Source: Kiloniellales bacterium (GTDB taxonomy: Bacteria; Pseudomonadota; Alphaproteobacteria; Kiloniellales; JAKSBE01). From it: a DNA stretch of 5,500 nt. The translations under genes were made by a program, and so were the position numbers. The stretch covers positions 1 through 5,500 of the forward strand of contig JASJAL010000314.1 in NCBI GenBank assembly GCA_030067055.1, read 5' to 3'. Shown one piece after another: positions 1 through 5,256 of this stretch; position 1 is the first letter of the stretch; the number at the start of each line of letters is the position of its first letter. Under the pieces are notes generated by a model, which saw nothing but the letters and a program-made list of their open reading frames with translations, had not been told where the DNA came from and searched no databases.

Positions 1-264
1 ACCAAGAAGCAGGTATCTTCGGGAGTCTTGGCGCTGGCCGTGGGGATCGAAGATGGCCGATTCGAGAGATTCCTGGTGTCTGGCTTCAGCTTCGAGTTGA
101 CGCAGTCCTTTGTAGAAGACCCGAATATCGCCCTCCGGGGTACAGACCGCAGCCAGCATCGGGATAGCGACGTCGCCGTCCTCCAGGCCCTGGCCGCCCG
201 GTACCCGGTCTTGACCACCGAGCCGATCGTTGAGAAGAGTACGGGTCTGCCCATCCTTGCATAG
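1..264 (+). CDS. Glycosyltransferase-like protein (GT29/GT42 sialyltransferase-like), C-terminal fragment
   Basis: The frame is open from the left edge and ends at TAG 262-264, giving the last 87 residues; the start lies outside the window. Visible are a small/hydrophobic helix with SSG (residues 6-8), a strand and turn LVSGFSF (25-31), an H-R-D-S-D segment (53-57) leading into a VLQALA helix (58-65), and a final strand with LTTEP (71-75) and TGLP (81-84). From memory, this order (S-S/T-G helix, L-x-G-F-S/D-F, H-x-x-x-D, C-terminal strand) is typical of the C-terminal half of bacterial GT29/GT42-like proteins, which transfer sialic acid-like or other sugars onto surface glycans. I infer the family from pattern alone. 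The opposite strand is also open here, but the + frame has the higher GC at third codon positions (roughly three quarters). The next gene begins 38 nt downstream with a good ribosome site, which suggests one operon. Confidence 0.5.
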   Translation, partial: TKKQVSSGVLALAVGIEDGRFERFLVSGFSFELTQSFVEDPNIALRGTDRSQHRDSDVAVLQALAARYPVLTTEPIVEKSTGLPILA

Positions 265-289
265 AGCGACAGCGGGCCCTTGGTCGATC

Positions 290-294
290 AGGAA
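290..294 (+). promoter_or_regulatory. Shine-Dalgarno of the first methyltransferase gene
   Basis: AGGAA lies 8 nt before ATG 303. It fixes that ATG as the start rather than the in-frame ATG at 495, which has no comparable site. Confidence 0.7.
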
Positions 295-302
295 CTCTCA
301 AT

Positions 303-1211
303 ATGAAACAAGCCTCTCTCGAAGCCAGCGGCCTCGACATCGAGCCGAAGGTGATCTGGGAGCTTTTCGCGCCCTTCATCACCGGCGAGGACGAGAACGC
401 CTGGCAACAAGAGGTTGCCCGGCGTCGGCGCAAGCTCCTGCGCCGCGCCGTTTCCCGGCTGGTCGGGGGTGAGGGGCGCGACAAGAAAACAGTCATGGCC
501 GAATACGACCCTGCATGGCGCGCAACCGACTACGGGATCTATGACCCGGCCCGACGCCCGGCCAAAGGGACGCCTTGGGCTTGGCGCGGGCGAGCCGTCT
601 TCGCAAGCGACGTTGGCGGCACACGCTTCCGCCAGCTCTTGTTGTGCCGCGTGATCGAGCGCTGGAAACCGAAAAGCGTTCTAGAAGTCGGCTGCGGTAA
701 TGGAATCAACTTGATTCTCCTTTCCGGTCGATTTCCTGAGATCACCTTCACCGGCGTGGAACTCACATCCGGGGGACACGAAGCGGCGAAGAGGTTCCAG
801 GAGCAGGCTCGGCTTCCGGAGAGCATCCAGGCTTTCGCACCGCTGCAAACCGAAGATCCCGAAGCCTTCAAACGCATCGACTTCGTGCAAGGAGACGCCT
901 CGACCTTACCGTTCTCCACCGGCAGCTTCGATTTGGTATACAGCGTTCTGGCGGTCGAGCAGATGGAACAGATCCGCGCACAGGCGCTCGGCGAAATTGC
1001 GAGGGTTGCCGGCAAAGTGGTTGCGATGATCGAGCCCTTCCACGACGTCAACGACGGTTTTTGGTCACGACTCTATATCTATCGCCGCAACTATTTCCGG
1101 GGCTCGCTCGACGATCTTCAAGGCTATGGTCTGACGCCGGAGTTTGCTACCCACGACTTCCCGCAGGAGGCCTTTCTCAAAGCCTGCCTCGTCGTAGCGA
1201 AGAAGAATTGA
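303..1211 (+). CDS. Class I SAM-dependent methyltransferase
   Basis: This 302-residue soluble protein has a Rossmann-fold methyltransferase core of the Methyltransf_11/25 type. Motif I, the SAM-binding glycine loop, is VLEVGCGNG at residues 126-134. The acidic residue after strand 2, expected to bind the ribose hydroxyls, is E153 in FTGVEL. Post-motif II/III is GDASTLPF followed by SFDLVYSVLAVEQM (197-221), the usual strand-4 region of small-molecule methyltransferases. About 100 residues precede the core, with a basic stretch at 40-52 (RRRRKLLRR) and an aromatic-rich segment around 68-95; I do not recognise a domain there. The start is ATG 303, with AGGAA 8 nt upstream. It follows the glycosyltransferase-like gene by 38 nt, so co-transcription is likely. 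The substrate cannot be read from sequence; a sugar or glycan-linked O- or N-methylation is inferred from neighbours. There is no signal peptide or membrane segment, so it should be cytoplasmic. Confidence 0.88.
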   Translation: MKQASLEASGLDIEPKVIWELFAPFITGEDENAWQQEVARRRRKLLRRAVSRLVGGEGRDKKTVMAEYDPAWRATDYGIYDPARRPAKGTPWAWRGRAVFASDVGGTRFRQLLLCRVIERWKPKSVLEVGCGNGINLILLSGRFPEITFTGVELTSGGHEAAKRFQEQARLPESIQAFAPLQTEDPEAFKRIDFVQGDASTLPFSTGSFDLVYSVLAVEQMEQIRAQALGEIARVAGKVVAMIEPFHDVNDGFWSRLYIYRRNYFRGSLDDLQGYGLTPEFATHDFPQEAFLKACLVVAKKN

Positions 1212-1305
1212 TATCTACCTTTCCACGGGATCGTTGTTCTGCTAAAGGCAGAAATCGCCCGTCGCCGGTAAGAATCTGCCGGCGCTGCTGCGGGTCAGCT
1301 TTGGT

Positions 1306-1334
1306 TTGACACGTCACGACGCGTCATGTGTTCT
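1306..1334 (+). promoter_or_regulatory. Possible promoter with overlapping operator-like dyad
   Basis: TTGACA (1306-1311) matches the sigma-70 -35 consensus exactly. A 17-nt spacer leads to TGTTCT (1329-1334), which matches the -10 consensus at only three of six positions. The spacer is largely an imperfect palindrome (1309-1331) in which 9 of 11 pairs match, one of them G-T; its outer arms are ACAC and GTGT. A regulator bound there would cover the promoter. If real, it would drive FkbM from more than 200 nt upstream. The weak -10 keeps this tentative. Confidence 0.3.
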
Positions 1335-1462
1335 GGATTTTTCCCGGAAGGGGCCGCGTGCTACCAGGCTGAATGCAAAGGCAGTCAAGAGGCTGGCCTC
1401 GATGCGCCGGGCCTGCAACTTGAGAATTGACTCCAAGTGAGAGGCTAAGGCCCCCAGACGAT

Positions 1463-1549
1463 GCTAAGCCGCGATTTCACATACACAGCCGGATCAGGGT
1501 GTTTGCCGAACCCCCAACGGCATGCGGTGACCGCTAAGCGCGAATTCAC
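1463..1549 (+). repeat. Imperfect direct repeat upstream of FkbM
   Basis: GCTAAGCCGCGATTTCAC (1463-1480) and GCTAAGCGCGAATTCAC (1533-1549) differ by one missing base and one substitution, and their start points are 70 nt apart. The second copy ends just before the TTG at 1552. They could be paired regulator sites or a degraded duplication. No function can be assigned. Confidence 0.4.
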
Positions 1550-1566
1550 TTTTGTTTGGCCTTCTG

Positions 1567-2427
1567 ATGATCGTTACCGACGGTAGGTCTTGGCCCCCGG
1601 GCTGGCTCGGGAAGCGCCGGCATCAGCTCTGGGATCGCTTTCGGGACTGGCTCGTGCGCGAAGTCCAGGTGGTTGATGGCGAAGACAGCTATAGATTTCG
1701 CTGCAGCAACCTTTGGGAGTACCTGCGCTGCGCCGGCATGCTTAGCAAGGAGCCTGAGACCTGCACTTGGATTGCCGAGAACGTCCGACCTGGCGAAGTC
1801 TTCTATGACGTCGGGGCCAACATCGGCATCTACTCGATTTTTGCGGCCAGACGGGTTGTTCCCGGCGGTGCGGTCGTTGCCTTTGAGCCTCACTGCAAAA
1901 CATTTGCGACATTGCTGGACAACATCCTTGCCAATGGAATCCAGGATATCGTCACGGCATGTAACTTCGCCTTGCACGGAGAAGAAGGGTTTTTTCCCTT
2001 CAACTACCAGTCCATGACCGCCGGCACCTCGGACAGTCAGTTGATCAGCCGTCGTGGTTCGCGCGAGATCGAGATGGTTCCAAAGGCCACGGAGCTGAAG
2101 TACGCAACCAGCCTGGATTCTCTCGTTCTGACAGGACAACTTCCCGCGCCGCATCATGTGAAGATCGACGTTGATGGCAACGAAATGATGATCCTTCGCG
2201 GCATGGCCGGCCTGCTCGACCGGCAAGACCGGCCTCGATCAATTCAGGTCGAGATGAACCGAAGGGATAAGGAGGAAATCTGCCCCTTCCTCGAAAGCCA
2301 TGGGTACAAAATGGTGCTGAAACACTATTCTAGATCGGGACAGAAAAAGATCGCCGAGGGGGGCGACCCCGAGGCCTACGCATACAACGCCATCTTTTAT
2401 TCGTCGTCTGAGAACAGCGCCGCTTGA
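1567..2427 (+). CDS. FkbM family SAM-dependent methyltransferase
   Basis: The protein has 286 residues, close to the usual size for FkbM-family O-methyltransferases (Methyltransf_21). SAM motif I is VFYDVGANIG at residues 78-87, and the acidic residue after strand 2 is E107 in AFEPH. The family signature KIDVDGNE at 199-206 follows the typical TSLDSLV element (181-187), and the last strand is near NAIFY. Family members O-methylate hydroxyls on macrolides, glycans and lipids; in polysaccharide loci they usually methylate sugars. The start is uncertain: TTG 1552 (291 residues) and ATG 1567 are both in frame after the TGA at 1528, and neither has a recognisable Shine-Dalgarno. I chose the ATG. 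The gene stands about 355 nt after the previous one and converges on the - strand oxygenase. No signal peptide is seen. The substrate is unknown. Confidence 0.9.
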   Translation: MIVTDGRSWPPGWLGKRRHQLWDRFRDWLVREVQVVDGEDSYRFRCSNLWEYLRCAGMLSKEPETCTWIAENVRPGEVFYDVGANIGIYSIFAARRVVPGGAVVAFEPHCKTFATLLDNILANGIQDIVTACNFALHGEEGFFPFNYQSMTAGTSDSQLISRRGSREIEMVPKATELKYATSLDSLVLTGQLPAPHHVKIDVDGNEMMILRGMAGLLDRQDRPRSIQVEMNRRDKEEICPFLESHGYKMVLKHYSRSGQKKIAEGGDPEAYAYNAIFYSSSENSAA

Positions 2428-2605
2428 CGGACCCTGACTCAAGCCGTGCGCCGGTCGCTGTCCCGAGCTTGTTCTCGAGCAGCGGATAGACCGCATTTCT
2501 CACGCTTAGCGCCTAGGTGCGCATTTGTCGCAGTCGCTCAACGACGACGACGCTGTCGACAAGATCGAAGCCGCCAGCCCAGCAGCGCGGACTTGTAACG
2601 TCGCC
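2428..2605. other. Intergenic gap between convergent genes
   Basis: This is the space between the FkbM stop (+) and the second oxygenase stop (-). A bidirectional terminator would be expected, but only a weak 5-bp stem without a T-tract is visible (GCTTG/CGAGC, 2467-2471 and 2476-2480, one G-T pair). CGCTTAGCG at 2503-2511 is an odd palindrome; with one change at its centre it matches CGCTAAGCG at 1532-1540, in front of FkbM. No gene is supported here. Confidence 0.5.
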
Positions 2606-3367
2606 TTACGGCGCCTCGATGTTGATGGTCAAGGTCTTGCGCAGGAGTTTTGACCCGTGCGCAGACATAGGGCGGACAGAATGCCAGGAATTGAATGTCT
2701 TGACAAAGACCACGGCTTGGTTGGGCCGGAACTCGTAAGTATGCAGGATATCCATGTCGCCAAAATCAGCCAAGCAGTTCACATTGTTGAACATTAGTCT
2801 TTCACACCTCGGATGATTGACATCTGTGCCGCCACCGAAATTCGGATCCCATTCGCCTTCGCGGGTGATTGAAAGGATTAGGGTTACGATCTTAGTGGGC
2901 GCATCGGTGTGCGGGATCACGCAACCGCCGTCGGCGGGCAGGGCCGAGAACTCGAAGCGTGAGGTCAAACGTGGCACGGGTGACTTGTTGTTTATCCCCA
3001 TAAGTAATTTGAAAGTCTTATAAAGCCTTTCGGCAGACGAAATACGGTGGAGACCGAGGTCGATGAAGTGTTGACGCAAGACGGACAACATACTGTAGAT
3101 GAAGTCTTGGCTCTTGATCCACCTATAGAAATCCCACCACAGCGGGTTCGAGCGTACGAATGCCATGTAGCGCCCGGGATCCTCCTTTTCTGACAAAACC
3201 AATTTAATTCCCGGCTTGCCGACGTCGCGGTAGTCGAGCAATTGCTCCTGGGTTGGAAAGCCCTCTAGCATCTCCTGATAGACGTCTTCGGCGACAACCG
3301 GTGCCGCGATACCGATCGGGAACGGCTCGTAACGGAACTTCAAGTGATCGAAGTTAAAAAACTGCAC
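2606..3367 (-). CDS. 2-oxoglutarate/Fe(II)-dependent oxygenase (second of a tandem pair)
   Basis: A 253-residue protein with the double-stranded beta-helix iron site of the 2OG oxygenase superfamily (2OG-FeII_Oxy_3-like). The HxD pair is H153/D155 in PHTDAP, the distal histidine is H229 in NSWHSVRP, and the probable 2-oxoglutarate carboxylate ligand is R243 in LRKTLTINIE. Such enzymes use Fe(II), O2 and 2-oxoglutarate to hydroxylate an unactivated carbon. The N-terminus (FDHLKFRYEPFPIG, 6-19) matches the neighbour at 3635-4390. By hand count, the last 122 residues share about 79 identities with it; the N-terminal half diverges more. GTG 3367 has GAGG 6 nt upstream and aligns with the neighbour's ATG. 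An in-frame TTG at 3385 would add six residues and sits 3 nt after AAGGA, which is too close. Third codon positions look more A/T-rich than in the paralogue. The substrate is unknown. Confidence 0.87.
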   Translation of the reverse strand: MQFFNFDHLKFRYEPFPIGIAAPVVAEDVYQEMLEGFPTQEQLLDYRDVGKPGIKLVLSEKEDPGRYMAFVRSNPLWWDFYRWIKSQDFIYSMLSVLRQHFIDLGLHRISSAERLYKTFKLLMGINNKSPVPRLTSRFEFSALPADGGCVIPHTDAPTKIVTLILSITREGEWDPNFGGGTDVNHPRCERLMFNNVNCLADFGDMDILHTYEFRPNQAVVFVKTFNSWHSVRPMSAHGSKLLRKTLTINIEAP

Positions 3368-3634
3368 CTTGCACCTCGCCAGCAAAGATCCTTTTGGTCG
3401 TAAACGGCGTTGACAGAAATTCTGCAGCTTCTTCAGTTAGCCATCAAAACCCAGTTCATACTCGAGGGATCGAATACCTCTCAGACGGACAAAGCCGAGG
3501 TCCGATCGAGGACCTATTTTACGGCTGATGCTCAGCAAGAGAGCTTTGATTGAGATCAAGACACGTCCCGGCTCTCCTTGACACCGAATTCGTGACCACA
3601 CCTTAGCGGATACTTCGGGACGCAGCGTTGCCGG
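3368..3634. other. Intergenic region between the two oxygenase genes
   Basis: About 270 nt without a supported gene; on the - strand the longest ATG frame noticed is eight codons. It contains two dyads, AGGTCC-6-GGACCT (3498-3515) and TTGAT-4-ATCAA (3546-3559), and CCGCTAAG on the - strand (3601-3608). A gap this long inside an otherwise tightly packed unit suggests that the second oxygenase has its own promoter, but no good -35/-10 pair was found. Confidence 0.5.
3498..3515 (-). promoter_or_regulatory. Perfect 6-6-6 dyad next to a -10-like TAAAAT
   Basis: AGGTCC and GGACCT are exact inverted repeats around a 6-nt centre. On the - strand, TAAAAT (3521-3516) lies directly upstream, where a -10 box would place the dyad at the transcription start as an operator. 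No matching -35 is visible 16-18 nt further up. Read on the + strand, the hairpin is followed by ATTTT and would resemble a weak terminator against antisense transcripts. Either reading is tentative. Confidence 0.25.
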
Positions 3635-4390
3635 TCAAGTCTCGGCCTCGATGTTGATCGTGAGCGTCTTGCGCATGGCATCCGAACCCATGCCGGTCAT
3701 GGGCCGGACGGAATGCCAGGAGTTGAAGGTCTTGACGAAGATCACCGCCTGATTGGGTGTGAAATCGAAGGAATCAAGTACTTCAACCTCGTCGAAATCC
3801 GCCTGACGATTGAGCTGATTGTAGACCCGAGTCTCGTCCTTCGGGCGATTGATGTCGGTGCCGCCGCCGAAGGCGAGGTCCCACTCGTCGCCGCGAATCA
3901 TCGAAACCACCAGAGTGACGATCTTGCTCGGCGCGTCAGTGTGCGGAATGACCGAGCCGCCGTCGGCGGGCAGCATAGAGAACTCGAAGCGGGCGTTCAG
4001 CCGCGGCACGCTCTGCGGCAGCTTGAGGCTCGACAGACGCTTGATCGCCCGCGTGACCTGTTTTCCGAGATCCGGCTGCTCGCTGTAGCCGATGTCGACG
4101 TTCCGCTGGCGCAGCGCGACCAGTACGTTCTGGATGAAGTCGGGGCTCTTCACCCAGGCGTGAAAGTCCCGCCAGACCGACGAGCCGCGGACGAACTCCC
4201 GGTATTGCTGACCGTTGTAGCGCTCGGACAGGGAGTACTTCTTTCCGATCTTGGGTATGTACTTGAACAGCTCGATGGGCGGATAGGCGGCGACGAGCTT
4301 CTGGTACAGGGACTCCTCCAGGATCGGTTTGGCGAGTCCTATCGGAAATGGCTCGTAGCGAAGCTTCAGGTGGTCGTAGGAGAAGTACAT
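3635..4390 (-). CDS. 2-oxoglutarate/Fe(II)-dependent oxygenase (first of a tandem pair)
   Basis: The product has 251 residues and is the clearer member of the oxygenase pair. Iron ligands are H150 and D152 (PHTDAP) and H226 (NSWHSVRPM); R240 in MRKTLTINIE is the likely 2-oxoglutarate anchor. A glycine-rich FGGGTD (174-179) sits between the two histidine motifs. The N-terminal half, beginning YDHLKLRYEPFPIG (5-18), is the part that diverges most from the paralogue and may recognise the substrate (inference). ATG 4390 is supported by AAAGAG 9 nt upstream and by alignment with the paralogue; the frame stays open to 4666, but the added residues are Arg/Pro-rich shadow sequence inside the preceding methyltransferase gene. 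Its first 25 nt overlap the end of that methyltransferase, so translational coupling is likely. Hydroxylation of a sugar, acyl or amino-acid group is inferred from context. It should be cytoplasmic; no signal peptide is seen. Confidence 0.9.
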   Translation of the reverse strand: MYFSYDHLKLRYEPFPIGLAKPILEESLYQKLVAAYPPIELFKYIPKIGKKYSLSERYNGQQYREFVRGSSVWRDFHAWVKSPDFIQNVLVALRQRNVDIGYSEQPDLGKQVTRAIKRLSSLKLPQSVPRLNARFEFSMLPADGGSVIPHTDAPSKIVTLVVSMIRGDEWDLAFGGGTDINRPKDETRVYNQLNRQADFDEVEVLDSFDFTPNQAVIFVKTFNSWHSVRPMTGMGSDAMRKTLTINIEAET

Positions 4391-5256
4391 GCCGGATCGC
4401 TCTTTCGGAAGACGACTTGCGTCCAGTGATCGCGCCGGTGGTGTCCCAGATCCCGGACATCCAAGACTTCGAAGCCGCTGCGCTGAGCCATCTCCTGGAT
4501 GAATTCCTCTCGATTCCGCCAGATCATGGACTCGAACTCGCCGGGCGTGAAGCCCTCCTCGAAGCCCTGGAGCAGGTCGGCGACGAAAAGGCCACCGCCG
4601 CGCAGGATCCGGTCGATCTCGCCGAGCAGCTTCCCAAGGTCCATGACATGGTCCAGGGCGTTGCAATAGACCGCGTCGACCGCGCCGTCGGGGAACACCA
4701 GATGATGGAAGTCGCCCTTGAGGACGCAGTCATTGTCCTTCCCCGGATTGAGATCGATGCCGACCGCGAAGTAACCAAGGTCGTGCAACGCCCGGACCTC
4801 AGTGCCGAGCCGGGCGGCGAGGCAAAGCACGTTGCGCGCCTCGCGCAGAGGCTTGCAGTCCGCAAAGCGGCGCCGGAACTCGGCGAGGTCCACCTCGTAG
4901 GTCTCGTTCAGTCTGTGCTCGACCTGGCTGAGCTTGCTCGCCTGGTGGTCCAGGTACTCCGCGTAGGAGGCATAGCTGCGTTGCGCCAGGTCCGACTGGT
5001 GCTGCCAGGTCTCGGAATGGAAAGCGGCTTCACGGGCGGCCAGCCTTGCCGCTTGCTTGCGCTCCCGCCCGCCTTCGCCGAACCCGAAGCGGACAATGTT
5101 CCTCAGGCGCCTGAGGATCTTTGCAACCCGGGGCGAGAGATCGGGCGCCTTGCCGGACCTTAACGCGGGCTGGGCCTGCGGCCCATCCTCCGGCTTTGTC
5201 GGCGGACCTGAGAGCGATGGCTTCTGGTCATGCTCAATCCGTCTTGCAGCTTTCAA
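4366..5256 (-). CDS. Class I SAM-dependent methyltransferase with N-terminal extension
   Basis: The product has 296 residues. The Rossmann core starts late: strand 1 and the loop are VLCLAARLGTEV (143-154), a degenerate motif I in which the usual glycine after the first strand is Ala147 while G151 is kept. The acidic residue after strand 2 is D168 in GIDLNPG, followed by GDFHHLVFPD (181-190) and VDAVYCNALDHVMDL (193-207), typical of a group of Methyltransf_11-like proteins I know from glycan loci. The first 140 residues comprise a Pro-rich, probably disordered stretch (1-45) and a charged helical, possibly coiled-coil region (about 64-135). The start chosen is TTG 5256, because GGAGGT lies 4 nt upstream; TTG 5277 and GTG 5262 are in-frame alternatives, and no ATG exists near the N-terminus. 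The 3' end overlaps the oxygenase gene by 25 nt. The substrate is not known. Confidence 0.83.
   Translation of the reverse strand: MKAARRIEHDQKPSLSGPPTKPEDGPQAQPALRSGKAPDLSPRVAKILRRLRNIVRFGFGEGGRERKQAARLAAREAAFHSETWQHQSDLAQRSYASYAEYLDHQASKLSQVEHRLNETYEVDLAEFRRRFADCKPLREARNVLCLAARLGTEVRALHDLGYFAVGIDLNPGKDNDCVLKGDFHHLVFPDGAVDAVYCNALDHVMDLGKLLGEIDRILRGGGLFVADLLQGFEEGFTPGEFESMIWRNREEFIQEMAQRSGFEVLDVRDLGHHRRDHWTQVVFRKSDPACTSPTTT

Larger units (their letters stand above)
1212..1566. other. Intergenic region between the two + strand methyltransferase genes
   Basis: This stretch of about 355 nt holds no convincing gene. The longest candidate, a 41-codon frame from ATG 1461 to TAG, overlaps the FkbM start and shows no family features or ribosome site. 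Contents seen: a 6-bp inverted repeat CGCCGG/CCGGCG (1263-1268 and 1279-1284, 10-nt loop, no T-tract, so not a convincing terminator); a TTGACA with an overlapping imperfect palindrome (1306-1334); and an imperfect 17/18-nt direct repeat (1463-1480 and 1533-1549). The length and content suggest that FkbM has its own promoter rather than simple read-through, but this is inference. Confidence 0.6.

Noticed and set aside
1..297. Open frame on the - strand opposite the glycosyltransferase-like fragment, protein-like in composition
   Set aside because: It has lower third-position GC than the + frame and only one ATG, well inside it. The + frame carries the ordered GT29/GT42-like elements and leads into the next gene.
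1263..1284. Inverted repeat CGCCGG/CCGGCG after the first methyltransferase as a terminator
   Set aside because: Only six pairs, a 10-nt loop and no following T-tract.
1461..1586. 41-codon frame from ATG 1461 as a small gene
   Set aside because: No ribosome site or recognisable features, and it overlaps the FkbM start region.
1546..2226. 226-codon - strand frame opposite FkbM
   Set aside because: Shadow of FkbM, whose SAM motif and KIDVDGNE signature are intact on the + strand.
2541..2552. Four ACG triplets in a row as a microsatellite
   Set aside because: Too short to differ from chance in GC-rich sequence.
4391..4666. N-terminal extension of the first oxygenase by 92 residues
   Set aside because: The added residues are Arg/Pro/Gly-rich and lie in a second frame of the methyltransferase gene. 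The paralogue and the ribosome site both support ATG 4390.
3713..5163. Long + strand frames opposite the - strand oxygenase and methyltransferase genes (3713-4429 and 4348-5163)
   Set aside because: They are antisense shadows of GC-rich genes with no family motifs, while the - strand frames carry complete catalytic motifs.
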